62,500 bases of DNA from Tubiluchus corallicola (lineage: Eukaryota > Priapulida > Priapulimorpha > Priapulimorphida > Tubiluchidae): contig JAQGDQ010000964.1 in NCBI GenBank assembly GCA_030141605.1, positions 1-62,500 on the forward strand, read 5' to 3'. The notes below the pieces were generated by a model. It ran no database searches. It had not been told where the DNA came from and worked only from the letters and a program-made list of their open reading frames with translations. Shown piece after piece: positions 55,301 to 62,500 of the stretch. Within the stretch, counting starts at the first letter, position 1. Every line of letters starts with the position of its first letter. The position numbers were made by a program, and so were the translations under genes.

Positions 55301-57240
55301 GGGTAATGATTAACTCCTTACCTGGGGAATTTCTTTAGAAGCAGAACGTTTGAGCTTGAGCAGGCGGAGGTAGTGACTAGCCTTTTCCTCCCTAAATGAG
55401 ATCAGTTGTCAGTTTTTACAAGATGTAAATACAATTACTGAAAATGTGACAAATTTTTTTATAAACAAATATTTGAAATAACTGCCTTAGGCAAACAGCA
55501 AATAAATGTTCATCGTGTTGCCTCAGGCTGTGCAGTTAAACAGGAAAGACAAGTCTCTGATAAAATATATATAACTATTCCATTTTATTGTTAATTAAGA
55601 TAATTAAAATGGTTAGATGAACTCATATATAGCTGTGCCAGGTCAAATACGATGATGTTGTGTTCATAACTTAGTAAAAAACTACCAGAAAGAAAACTGA
55701 AATTTTTAATTGTGGATCAAACTTATTTATATTAAAAATTAATGTTTGTTTAGTATAGGTTTGTTAGTCATTCTTTCAGTTCTTCTCTACTAACAATATC
55801 CAAAGGCAATGGAGCAGATGAAAGATGCTTATAGCTGACTTAACGGCAATTATTTTGAAGATCTGTTTATAAATTCATGTACGTGGCGCCATCTGTGGCA
55901 GAAATGTAAACATTTTAGTTTCAAACCAGCTTTCAGCAATTACCTGCCTGTCACTTGCCTGTTTCTTACCTGTGCTGTAAACAGTCAAGTTAATCCACTC
56001 AACATGGAACATTTCTGGGCTGAATTTTGTTACAATAAAGTATTTCACTGGTATTAACTTCTGTTGAAAATGTTTCTGTCATTTACAATGCCTATGTGTG
56101 ACAGTTTTGACAAGTTATTTATTTGAAAAATTATCTATTCATAATCATAAATCCACGATTATTTACTAATGATTAAATTAACTCGCAATTATGAAATTTC
56201 AAACCAAACTTGTCAGAAAGAAAACAAAAGTGAAAAAACTTAGTTATTTCAGTAGTCATGGCACTCACCTTGTGAACGAAAGATGCCTAGTTCAAATCTG
56301 GACGCTCTCTCGATTTTTTCTCAATGTCTTTCTGTCTGACAAGATTGGTTTCAAAATTTGATAATAGAGGGTTTACTGCATTGTTATTTGAAAAACTGTT
56401 ATTTTTAAACTGTTGCATTTCGTTGTTGCTGATATCACTAGTTAAAACCAAACAGTTATTGATATTGGATCATATAATTTGTGTGCTTGCAAACCAAAAC
56501 CTTTGGCATAGTTAAACTACATTATGGCACTTCAAAGTAGAATAACCCAAAAAATGGGTCAAATGTCACTTTTTTGTTTCTTATAAAGACAAATGCTGAA
56601 TATGTCGCAGCAAAAAACAATGGCTGACTTTAACAGTGATTTTCATAAGGTTATGTTTTTCAGTGCACAGCCTGCGCCTCAACTTCAACGTGGATTATCT
56701 CAGCTTAGAAATAACATAGAGCGATGAACTTGGTATCAAAATGATCCTCATGAAATGGAGATTCAGCATATGTGAACAACTAAAAAAGCTTAACTACCGA
56801 CAATAGATAGCTCAGTACCATCATCATCTAGAACATCTAAAGTCACAACAGCAAATCAGAACTAAACTCAGCAGCACTCACAAACACAGAAACTCTTATG
56901 TTAAATTGTGATTAACTAAAAAACTAATGCATTAAATTGTGATTAACTAAATGAACAACACGTAGTACCATTCAGCTTTCTCGCCCTCGCCAGGAAAAGT
57001 TGCGGAGAATTCGAAGAACTTGAAGATGATGTAGTTGATGGGGAAAATGATGATGCTGGTCTCAATACCTAGAAGAAAATAGACCAGAACTGCACTGATT
57101 AACATTGAGTAACACAACTGCTTATACTTGATCAAAGTAGCTTTAAAGCAACATACAATAGTGGATAACAACAATGACAATGACAGCGACAGCAGCAGCA
57201 ACAACAACAACAGTAACAACAACAACAAGAACGACAACAA

Positions 57241-57302
<62 letters not shown>

Positions 57303-57317
57303 ACAACAGCACCAGCT

Positions 57318-57356
<39 letters not shown>

Positions 57357-60300
57357 TTAATAATAATAATAATCTTTATTTAAAGTCATCTTTCGGATGA
57401 ACAATTAACATATGCTCCAAAGAGCTATTATCACCGACTGTAAATGACATCTACAACATCATAACAGAGCTATTATTACCCCACTTTTACCCTAAATACC
57501 AGGCACCGGGCAGGGCAAGAGCAGGTACCATTTTTAAAATCTTTGGTATGACCCGTCCGCAGTATGGAATTCACAATCTCCCGGACAGAAAGCGGATGAA
57601 TATACCATCCAGTAAAGCTGGTAAGTCTGCGACAAAACACCCCCCCCCCCCACAGCTATGAAAACTGACCACATTTCTATCCAGTTCAAGGATCAAACAG
57701 ACAATTTGATCAATAGGTTTCTCCAGGATTATAATAAGCACACATTTACAACTTATACCAATAATTGGCAGAAAAGTAGTTTGTTATTTACTTTATATAC
57801 TAACGTACATAAAGAGAGTAGAATCAGACACAAAAATGGCTGTCAACAATGCTGGAATCAAGTAAGCAATAATTATAAATATAATCGTCTCACCTACCTA
57901 TAGCTATTTGAGCCCAGTTAATCGTTACGTCTCCCACTTCATATTGATCGGCCGGATCGTCGGTAGGGATTCCGTAAAACATGAGATTAGTCAACATTTC
58001 CAACAGTAGTATACATAATGCACAAGACAACCTCTGGAAAGATAATGCACTTAAATGACATCAGTGCTATTCTAATCAGAAAAGGCAAAATCATTAAAAA
58101 TCAACTTAACTCACACAATGAGATATAGTACCTTTAACTCCTTCAGGACCGCACCAGTCAAAATAGATCTTATAAGACCTGTGACTTTTCTGCTACTGTA
58201 CGAGCACAGACATAACTAAATGATTACAAACTAGGTACTGTTCCATTCAGGTGAATCACAGATATTCAATCATGCAATTTACTTAAACATCTATGTGATT
58301 GAATTGCATAAAATTAAGAAAAACGCGCCCTCTTCACCACTTCAACTTAGCCTATTGAGTAGCTTAGTCTGGTGCGCACTTGCGTGATCGTACACATTAA
58401 TTTATTGATCGCCTGCTTGCTACAGCCCAAGCTGTACAGTGTTCTGCTGCTATTCCAGGAAAAACCAACTGATCAGCCAAGGAGAAATTAAGGTTGTTTC
58501 ATCTTTTAATAAGAATTTCTCTTTAAAAATAGAGTAGATTTGAGGCTAAAGTGTATCAGAGTGTTGTGTCTGCATAGTTAAAATTTTCTGCATTAACCGA
58601 TTTCACACAAGTGATGCTGTACTTTGTTACAGCTAGTGCAAATACTGCAGTTACTAAAAGCTTTTTTTCAATTTATTCGTCAAAAATTGGTTTCCAATTT
58701 TTCTAAGGTAAGCAAATGTATTTAATATATAATTTGCATGAAAATCCATTGTGTGAGGAGTAGGAACCTTCAAAAATTAACAAATATAACGTAATCGCTG
58801 CTTAGTGAGAGCAGCTTTTCAAGAACCCATGCAAAATGCAGCACGTTTATGGTCATCGAAGGATTAAAAAGACACCACAGTAGTACGTCTCATTTTATAT
58901 ACACCACTCTAGTAGTAGAAACCATTTTTCTGCACGGCACGGAGATAAAGTAACAATACTACTTGCTCCAAAAAATTAAAATAAGTTTCTAAATACTGAG
59001 TATGAAAGATGGTAAGCGGTAAGCCAGAATTAAAACAACAGTTAAACTAGGAGCTACTTTTTGCTAAAAAAACGGACAGCAAAAGGTTGGGAATAAGTCA
59101 GAATATGAAATCAAAACCTTTCTTAGCACACTGTCATTGTTTACTCATGCCAGATAACTGGTGAATTAATTAACTTACTTTAATCACTAGCTAATCAGTG
59201 TTGAGCCTGAAAAATGCAAAAGTTCTCCAAAAGCCATTTAACTTATACCATTTCTTCCAAATACTTACTTAAAGCAATACACTTGCTTATAAGAAAGTTG
59301 ACAATTTTCAAAGACGTCTCTATAGAAAACAACTCAATATAAAATGGTCTGACAGAATATCCAATGATGATCTGTATGATGTGGTAAAGAAGAATCCTTG
59401 GAATAAACAAATACAAGTAAGAAGATTGCATTGGACTGGGCATGCACTAAGATTAAATGGTCTGACAGAATATCCAATGATGACCTGCATGATGTGGTCA
59501 AGAAGAATCCTTGAAGTAAACAAATACAAGTAAGAAGATTGCATTGGATTAGGCATACACTAAGATTAAATGGTCTGACAGAATATCCAATGATGACCTG
59601 TATGATGTGATCAAGAAGAATCCCTGAAGTAAACAAATACAAGTAAGAAGATTGCATTGGATTGAGCATGCACTAAGATTAAATGGTCTGACAGAATATC
59701 CAATGATGACCTGTATGATGTGATCAAGAAGAATCCCTGAAGTAAACAAATACAAGTAAGAAGATTGCATTGGATTGAGCATGCACTAAGATTAAATGGT
59801 CTGACAGAATATCCAATGATGACCTGTATGATGTGATCAAGAAGAATCCCTGAAGTAAACAAATACAAGTAAGAAGATTGCATTGGATTGAGCATGCACT
59901 AAGATTAAATGGTCTGACAGAATATCTAATGATGACCTGTGGTCAAGAAGAATCTTAAACAAATACAAGTAAGAAGATTGCATTGGATTGAGCATGCACT
60001 AAGATTAAATGGTCTGACAGAATATCCAATGATGACCTGTATGATGTGGTCAAGAAGAATCCTTGGAGTAAACAAATACAAGTAAGAAGATTGCATTGGA
60101 TTAGGCATACACTAAGATTAAGTGGTCTGACAGAATATCCAATGATGATCTGTATGATGTGGTCAAGAAGAATCCTTGGAGTAAACAAATACAAGTAAGA
60201 AGATTGCATTGGACTGGGCATGCACTAAGATTACCTCAAGAGTCTCCTCTTCGTATGATGTTATGATGATGATGATTATGATGATGACGATGACGATGAT

Positions 60301-60966
60301 GATACGTATAATGTGGTCAAGAAGAATCTTTGGAATAAACAAATACAAGTAAGAAGGTTGCATTGGACTGGGCATGCACTAAGATTACCTCAAGAGTCTC
60401 CTCTTCGTATGATGTTATGATGATGATGATTATGATGATGACGATGACGATGATGATACGTATAATGTGGTCAAGAAGAATCTTTGGAATAAACAAATAC
60501 AAGTAAGAAGGTTGCATTGGACTGGGCATGCACTAAGATTATCTCAAGAGTCTCCTCTTCCTACAGCATTACGTAAAAGTCTTGAAACAACAAAAAACCA
60601 AGAGGGTGGCCCAGCTACTGACGTATATAGATTTACTACAAAAAGATTTAGCAAATACAACTCTAGGTTTGAGGGCTGATGCTTCGTGGGTGGTGGGGGT
60701 GGACAGGAATGCGTGGCAACAACAGGCGGGACGTGCCTTGTTTTTTAGAATGTAGCAGGAGCGATACAAAGACGAAGACGTGCTTATAAACAAAGCACCC
60801 ATACTACTTTCAATCACGCAAACAATGTGATCTTACATACAACAATGAAATAACAAACCTGTGTCCTGCTAAAAGCCGTCTGAGGAGTGCGCCAAAAGAT
60901 GCTGGCCCACAAATGATTGTCTCTGATCTCACCAACGACTTTGTGAGTGAACAAATGACGAAATTC
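36246..60966 (-). CDS. Polycystin-1-family gene, 3' part (9 exons, 5' end beyond window)
   Basis: Nine exons chain in phase into 920 codons plus stop: 60859-60966, 57898-58033, 56962-57068, 46658-47394, 45102-45272, 42893-42968, 41444-41609, 39124-39306 and 36246-37324. Intron phases are 0,1,0,2,2,0,1,1. Residue order: the juxtamembrane segment with NHLWASIFWR just before TM1; TM1; TM2 (IIIFPINYIIFKFF); a charged cytoplasmic loop; TM3-TM4 with PWWCVYIAW and MLYGLKFG, a hallmark of polycystin-1; TM5; the extracellular polycystin (TOP) domain with RLRQLRIKPG, paired Cys, SGGGYV and WIDDRTRAIMIEFTLFN; then TM6-TM11 with the pore-like segment. Polycystin-1 proteins are large membrane receptors or channel subunits that partner with PKD2-type channels, often in cilia or sperm. 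The REJ, GPS and PLAT regions expected upstream lie outside the window. I cannot say which polycystin-1 paralogue it is. Confidence 0.92.
37567..37775. repeat. Interstitial telomere-like tract 3
   Basis: AAGGTTAGGGTTA and TTACGATTAGGGCCTGG repeated with a higher-order unit of about 95 bp, in the last polycystin intron. Confidence 0.85.
37869..38351. mobile_element. hAT-like MITE, family A copy 2 (inverted)
   Basis: Termini CATTGGCGGCTC and GAGCTGCCACTG. The internal sequence is the reverse complement of 9102-9595, including the TTTATACATAAACTTGATAA block and the CTGTGAAGCAAACAGTACTA block. Confidence 0.8.
38456..38500. mobile_element. Retroelement 3' hairpin (type 2)
   Basis: AAAGGATAGCT and AGCTATCCTTT pair around GACTAGATGACTTCTTGGACT. 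The loop start GACTAGATGAC is the same as in the hairpin at 29480, but the stem bases differ in a paired manner. Confidence 0.55.
38570..38993. mobile_element. hAT-like MITE, family B
   Basis: 424 bp. Terminal repeats CAGTGGCGTCGTGCC and GGTGCACGACGCCCCTG, followed inward by CCCCCAATTTTTTTT on both sides. Perfect 8-bp target duplication GTTATAGA at 38562-38569 and 38994-39001. No transposase. Inserted in the last polycystin intron, 123 bp from exon h. The well-kept ends suggest it is young. Confidence 0.93.
39124..39306 (-). CDS. Polycystin exon h: disulphide region
   Basis: Starts GLCSIHHLLQPFGRRCAGSY with the paired cysteines (CSIHHLLQPFGRRC), then EDISSYKAGW and a TLPYSG end. Acceptor GCTTTTACAG, donor TCTG|gtatcc. 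Phase 1 on both sides, joining KPG to SGKF exactly. The gene would lack this domain piece if the exon were missed. Confidence 0.87.
39447..39825. mobile_element. pogo/Tigger-like MITE 1
   Basis: Inverted ends CAGTAAACTCCGCGTAACTC and GAGTTATGCGGAGTTTACGG with TA on both sides. The internal TCTGGAGGAGGGGTTTAGAG block is shared with elements 2 and 4. Confidence 0.88.
40156..40664. mobile_element. pogo/Tigger-like MITE 2
   Basis: Ends CAGTAAACTCCGCATAATTC and GAGTTACGCGGAGTTTACCG with flanking TA. Inverted relative to MITE 1 internally (CTCTAAACCCCTCCTTCAGA). Confidence 0.88.
41444..41609 (-). CDS. Polycystin exon g: RLRQLR segment
   Basis: ISDTESMWDYISNTLEPSLY onward to LVGPLRLRQLRIKP. The VGxxRLRQxRxKP motif is diagnostic of the polycystin extracellular domain. 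Ends CCAG|gtgtga in phase 1. Confidence 0.88.
41640..42870. repeat. 120-bp array built from three 40-bp submonomers
   Basis: The sequence repeats exactly every 120 bp between about 41880 and 42640. Within each 120 bp are three related units around CAACATGAACTACATGTGCT, AACGTGAACTATTTGTGCTC and CAACATGAACTGCATGCGTT. The right end (42640-42870) decays into single 40-bp-like units. It lies between polycystin exons g and f. Confidence 0.93.
42893..42968 (-). CDS. Polycystin exon f: start of the extracellular domain
   Basis: 76 bp encoding SYLVTGTVEDLVIKANYYGN and TTYTQ. Acceptor GTATTTTCAG, donor CAG|gtacac. Joins DPR to SYL, the position of DPNxYYL in relatives. Confidence 0.82.
43026..43492. 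mobile_element. pogo/Tigger-like MITE 3
   Basis: Ends CAGTCAACCTCGGGTATAAG and TTATATCCGAGGTTGACTG with TA duplications. Different family from MITEs 1, 2 and 4. Confidence 0.9.
44061..45009. mobile_element. pogo/Tigger-like MITE 4, interrupted by a retroposon
   Basis: Ends CAGTAAACTCCGCGTAACTC and GAGTTAAGCGGAGTTTACTG. Only the right side keeps the TA. The roughly 500-bp retroelement at 44365-44865 splits it. Confidence 0.88.
44365..44865 (+). mobile_element. RTE-type LINE 3' fragment nested in MITE 4
   Basis: Contains VVEMRMLRWMVGITRRDKIR and NNNIRGTVKVVE, the post-RT region of RTE-like LINEs, now broken by a stop and by small indels. It ends with GACCCCGCATAGGG, AAGCTGGGAAGAAG and a GAA-repeat tail. 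A 16-bp target duplication flanks it: TGTATAGAAGAGTGGA (44349) and TGTATAGAAGGGTGGA (44866), one mismatch. Confidence 0.85.
45102..45272 (-). CDS. Polycystin exon e: TM5, ends at a GC donor
   Basis: Starts NLQRRQQYRPPRASMVVQTR and goes on to KMDGIIKELGLFTAFAILLT (TM5) and HHLIDP. The intron after it begins AG|GCAAGT, a canonical GC-AG donor. The nearby GT (CAA|gtagtt) would hit a stop in the next exon. Confidence 0.85.
45527..46524. mobile_element. pogo/Tigger-like element 5
   Basis: The right end is GTTAAACGAGGACTTACTG plus TA. The left end (GAGTAAGG ... CGGTTAGCGACG) is decayed. The internal TTTGCTGGAATGCATTAGCG block is shared with element 6. Confidence 0.7.
46658..47394 (-). CDS. Polycystin exon d: cytoplasmic loop, TM3 and TM4
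   Basis: 246 codons. A charged, coiled-coil-prone stretch (ERRFKLERKAEERRRREQRK) and an E/K-rich run precede PWWCVYIAWVTVYASSITAS (TM3), GLKFGLKKSTEWL and the SEPIKVMAAAAILAVLFKKP segment (TM4). The donor used (AAAAG|gtttgt) gives phase 2. A stronger-looking GTC|gtaagt nine bases downstream would break the frame into the next exon. Confidence 0.88.
47572..48270. mobile_element. pogo/Tigger-like MITE 6
   Basis: Ends CAGTAAGTCCTCGCATAACG and AGTTAAGCGAAGACTTACTG. TA on the left, TG on the right. Same family as element 5; the GCCTGCAACCTGTTG block occurs in both. Confidence 0.87.
48509..49688. mobile_element. hAT-like MITE, family A copy 3, with internal tandem expansion
   Basis: Ends CAGTGGCGGCTTG and GACCACTG. 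It matches 9102-9595 except that a 74-bp internal segment is amplified about 10 times. The target duplication is no longer clear. Confidence 0.85.
48590..49330. repeat. 74-bp tandem array inside the hAT-like MITE, about 10 copies
   Basis: Unit GTGTGTTTCTTTATACTTGT then ACGGAACCAGAGTACACGAG and so on. Copies are almost identical; two carry ACGCAACC. The series of identical 71-codon open frames spaced 74 bp apart is an artefact of this array. Confidence 0.97.
49893..55266. repeat. 74-bp satellite, about 72 copies, with higher-order repeats
   Basis: Unit CAACTTACTCAAATCAGCAC, then GACAAGCATAAACTCACTGA and on to ATGTGAA, 74 bp. Diagnostic variants recur at 1554 bp (21 units: 51279 and 52833 are identical over at least 190 bp) and again at about 814 bp (11 units, about 53.17-53.94 kb to 53.98-54.79 kb). 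The array lies in the polycystin intron between exons c and d and ends AACGCAG|GTAAGT. It has no spacers and is not a CRISPR array. Confidence 0.97.
55267..56470. other. Intron sequence, no further exon seen
   Basis: Part of the 9.6-kb intron between exons c and d. A B-box-like AGTTCAAATCTGG at 56291 may mark an old SINE. Confidence 0.45.
56475..56610 (+). repeat. Dispersed direct repeat, partner at 62.2 kb
   Basis: GTGCTTGCAAACCAAAACC, GGCATAGTTAAA and the following AAATGGGTCAAATG / ATAAAGACAAATGCTGAATA blocks recur at 62208-62340. Confidence 0.75.
56600..56705 (+). repeat. Dispersed repeat, inverted partner at 28.6 kb
   Basis: ACAATGGCTGACTTTAACAG and CTGCGCCTCAACTTCAACGT are complements of blocks at 28640-28745. 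Confidence 0.75.
56962..57068 (-). CDS. Polycystin exon c: TM2
   Basis: GIETSIIIFPINYIIFKFF, then a cytoplasmic stretch ending near KAEWYY. The acceptor TTCTTCTAG is good. The donor (TAC|gtgttg) is the weakest in the gene; I chose it because it gives the phase 0 needed by the next exon and falls before the in-frame TAG. Confidence 0.75.
57168..57375. repeat. (CAA/CAG)n then (AAT)n tract
   Basis: CAA/CAG trinucleotides from about 57180 to 57355, then AAT. Gives poly-Leu and poly-Thr frames. It lies just upstream of polycystin exon c in the intron, near its acceptor. Confidence 0.95.
57357..57640 (-). mobile_element. LINE/SINE-like retroelement 3' end
   Basis: On the minus strand a roughly 270-bp block runs from CATCCGCTTTCTGTCCGGGA, through GGTACCTGCTCTTGCC, to ATAAAGATTATTATTATTA. 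It ends in the adjacent AAT/CAA repeat, which is probably its expanded tail. No coding part remains. Confidence 0.6.
57898..58033 (-). CDS. Polycystin exon b: TM1
   Basis: Starts RLSCALCILLLEMLTNLMFY (TM1) and continues with an acidic extracellular loop to NWAQIAI. Acceptor TCTTTCCAG, donor ATAG|gtaggt. Ends in phase 1. Confidence 0.88.
58034..59329. other. Intron sequence, no further exon seen
   Basis: Between polycystin exons a and b. No extra exon is needed by phase (0 to 0) or by homology. Confidence 0.5.
59330..60230. repeat. 113-bp minisatellite derived from a LINE coding segment, about 8 copies
   Basis: AAATGGTCTGACAGAATATC starts units at 59342, 59455, 59568, 59681, 59794 and 59907, then 60007 (short unit) and 60120. 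In the plus frame a unit reads WSDRISNDDLYDVVKKNPWS, then KQIQVRRLHWTGHALRL, which is the same protein segment as the LINE relic at 60467-60679. Confidence 0.93.
60221..60520. repeat. 154-bp tandem duplication containing a GATGAT microsatellite
   Basis: Two copies of a 154-bp unit (about 60235 and 60389) combine the VRRLHWTGHALRL coding segment with ATGATGATGATTATGATG. It is a second mode of amplification of the same LINE piece. Confidence 0.9.
60467..60679 (+). mobile_element. LINE C-terminal coding relic
   Basis: Open frame VKKNLWNKQIQVRRLHWTGH, ALRLSQESPLPTALRKSLE, GGPATDVYRFTTKRFSKY. It resembles the C-terminal RxRRLRWxGHVxR...GRPxxRW region downstream of LINE reverse transcriptases. It is only about 70 codons with no catalytic core. 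Confidence 0.7.
60859..60966 (-). CDS. Polycystin exon a: pre-TM1 segment
   Basis: 36 codons, EFRHLFTHKVVGEIRDNHLW onward to AFSRTQ. Acceptor AATGTTTTAG, donor CAG|gtttgt. The NHLWxSxFxRxPxxxFxRxQ pattern precedes TM1 in polycystin-1 relatives. Phase 0 at both ends. Confidence 0.85.
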
Positions 60967-61430
60967 CTAAAACATTAAGCACATTTTAGCTTCAAATTAA
61001 TGCACTGCTGGTTTTAACCTAAGAATGACGTTAACGTTGCAAATGCAGAGCAGCAAATAGCAAATTTTCACATTAATGCAAACAAAAAAAGTAATAAAGT
61101 TTTACTGTTTACGATGCAAACAAAATAACCAAGATGTTACTTTAGCTGTTAGCAGTGAGTAAATGCATACATTTTGCACGTACGTGTCCAGTAATAGCAG
61201 TGACTAAATTCATACACTTTGTACATGTGACCAATAATGACATTTATGAAAAAAATTGCTAACGAAATCTAGTAATTTACACAGGCATTTGTTCCAACAG
61301 TAGAAATATATTTACATTCTGTTGTGTTAGGACTCCAGCCAAAACGATGTACAAACAGAAGCAGAGGTTATGACTGACAGCAACAGAGACTAAATTAAGG
61401 CAGTCAGATTTTAGAAAATAGGTAGTGGAA
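60967..61430. other. Intron upstream of polycystin exon a, no exon seen
   Basis: No acceptor-exon-donor structure in a polycystin-like frame. Upstream exons (the PLAT and GPS regions expected in the family) must lie beyond 62500. Confidence 0.45.
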
Positions 61431-61453
61431 GTTGAACAATGCATGTCAATTGT

Positions 61454-61454
<1 letters not shown>

Positions 61455-61510
<56 letters not shown>

Positions 61511-61555
61511 GTAGTAATAGTAATAATAATAATAATAATAATAGTAGTAGTAGTA

Positions 61556-61647
<92 letters not shown>

Positions 61648-61650
61648 CTT
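61455..61650. repeat. (AAT)n microsatellite
   Basis: AAT repeat with AGT interruptions, probably grown from the tail of the adjacent retroelement. Confidence 0.96.
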
Positions 61651-62045
61651 TTATTTATCTTTTAACACCCGCACAGTTATAATACAATTAATTTGGCAAC
61701 AAAAATGTGAAGAACGGGCAACGAACGACCAATTGGGGTCATCTAGTCAGCTGCCCTTTGGTTAGTGATGAACATTTTTTATAGGCGCTATGCTACAGTG
61801 AATTAGTGTTAGTACTGCTTATAATAAAAATTAAATTGTTAGGAATGACATTAAATTGATATGCTTATAACGTGTTAGTACAATTCATAAACAGTAATAA
61901 TAAGTGCATAATAATAATAATAAAAATAATCAAACTGAAAATAACTGAAATAAGAACTGAAATAAAAATCTGACAACAGAAACGTAATAACAATGGCAAC
62001 TGAAATGTATAATGGAGTCATAATATATCATAATAATGTACAATG
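61650..62045 (-). mobile_element. LINE-like retroelement 3' end, copy 2
   Basis: Reverse complement of 29130-29605: AACGTGTTAGTACAATTCAT, TTATAGGCGCTATGCTACAG and the GACCAATTGG...GGGCAGC hairpin region are shared. The hairpin is partly decayed (GGGCAACGAAC). Confidence 0.8.
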
Positions 62046-62204
62046 AACAAAATGTACAATGTACAATAATGAACAAAAAATTGGTCAAACGGTCACAGGC
62101 CAATAACGTAAATGATTGCTTACTACTCTGTGGAACAATGGTTGTTTTATGTCTCTAACAAAAGAGTAGGCGTAGAAACTCATGGGATGTTTACAAAATG
62201 ATAC

Positions 62205-62340
62205 GTGTGCTTGCAAACCAAAACCATCCATAAGTTGGCATAGTTAAAACTACGTTGTGATGTTTCAAAGTAAAATGCATCAAAAATTTGGTCAAAAACA
62301 TTTTTCGTATTTTATAAAAAGCAATGCTAAATATGCAGTA
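62205..62340 (+). repeat. Dispersed direct repeat, partner at 56.5 kb
   Basis: GTGCTTGCAAACCAAAACC, GGCATAGTTAAAACTACGTT and ATAAAAAGCAATGCTAAATA match the block at 56475-56610. Confidence 0.75.
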
Positions 62341-62500
62341 CTTTTATATGCTAGCATCAAATTCTCAAGAAATTGTTCAAAATACACGAAAAATTTAATT
62401 TTATAATCAGTTACCCACTTTTCTGTCTAGAAACTTGCAATGCAATTGTAAAAAACTCCTATATTTAAAGTCCGATGGAAGCAGTCATTTTGCTTCGTTT

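Overview
This is a stretch of nuclear DNA from an animal, most likely a marine invertebrate. A mollusc or other lophotrochozoan is my guess, but nothing here proves the clade. It is AT-rich. Its genes have GT-AG introns (one GC-AG) and TATA/AATAAA signals, and they sit in a dense background of microsatellites, minisatellites, satellite DNA, MITEs and retroelement scraps. Most long open frames (poly-Ser, poly-Leu, poly-Ile, His-rich, satellite frames) are translated simple repeats and not genes. Layout, 0-14 kb: two related secreted-protein genes on the minus strand. G1 (2300-4701) and G2 (10064 to about 13730) each have a short signal-peptide exon ending in phase 0 and one exon for the mature protein. 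They share a C-terminal signature, GYYG, then GRPAF starting 17 residues later, then P. G2 also has a Gly/Tyr/Ser repeat domain, a non-coding first exon, a TATA box and a poly(A) signal. A long-inverted-repeat element sits in the G1 intron. Layout, 14-19 kb: very large ATC and tetranucleotide repeats, a telomere-like tract, and an inverted copy of the G1-intron element. Layout, 19.8-27.9 kb: a palindromic element with an internal 135-bp array, a broken GPCR copy, and two nearly identical intronless class A GPCR genes (22092-23183, 25595-26686) on a roughly 3.5-kb tandem duplication. Layout, 28-36 kb: no gene seen; LINE 3' ends, a LINE coding relic, tRNA-like SINE relics and a hAT-type MITE. 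Layout, 36.2-61 kb: the 3' part of a polycystin-1-family gene on the minus strand. I can chain nine exons by splice sites, reading phase and homology into 920 codons plus stop, covering the 11-TM channel-like half of the protein; the 5' part lies past the right edge of the window. Its introns hold at least six pogo/Tigger-like MITEs, four hAT-like MITEs of two families, a 120-bp array, a 5.4-kb array of a 74-bp satellite with higher-order structure, and a 113-bp minisatellite made from a LINE coding segment. The genes show no common pathway. The two secreted-protein genes form one small family, the two GPCRs another, and the polycystin is independent.
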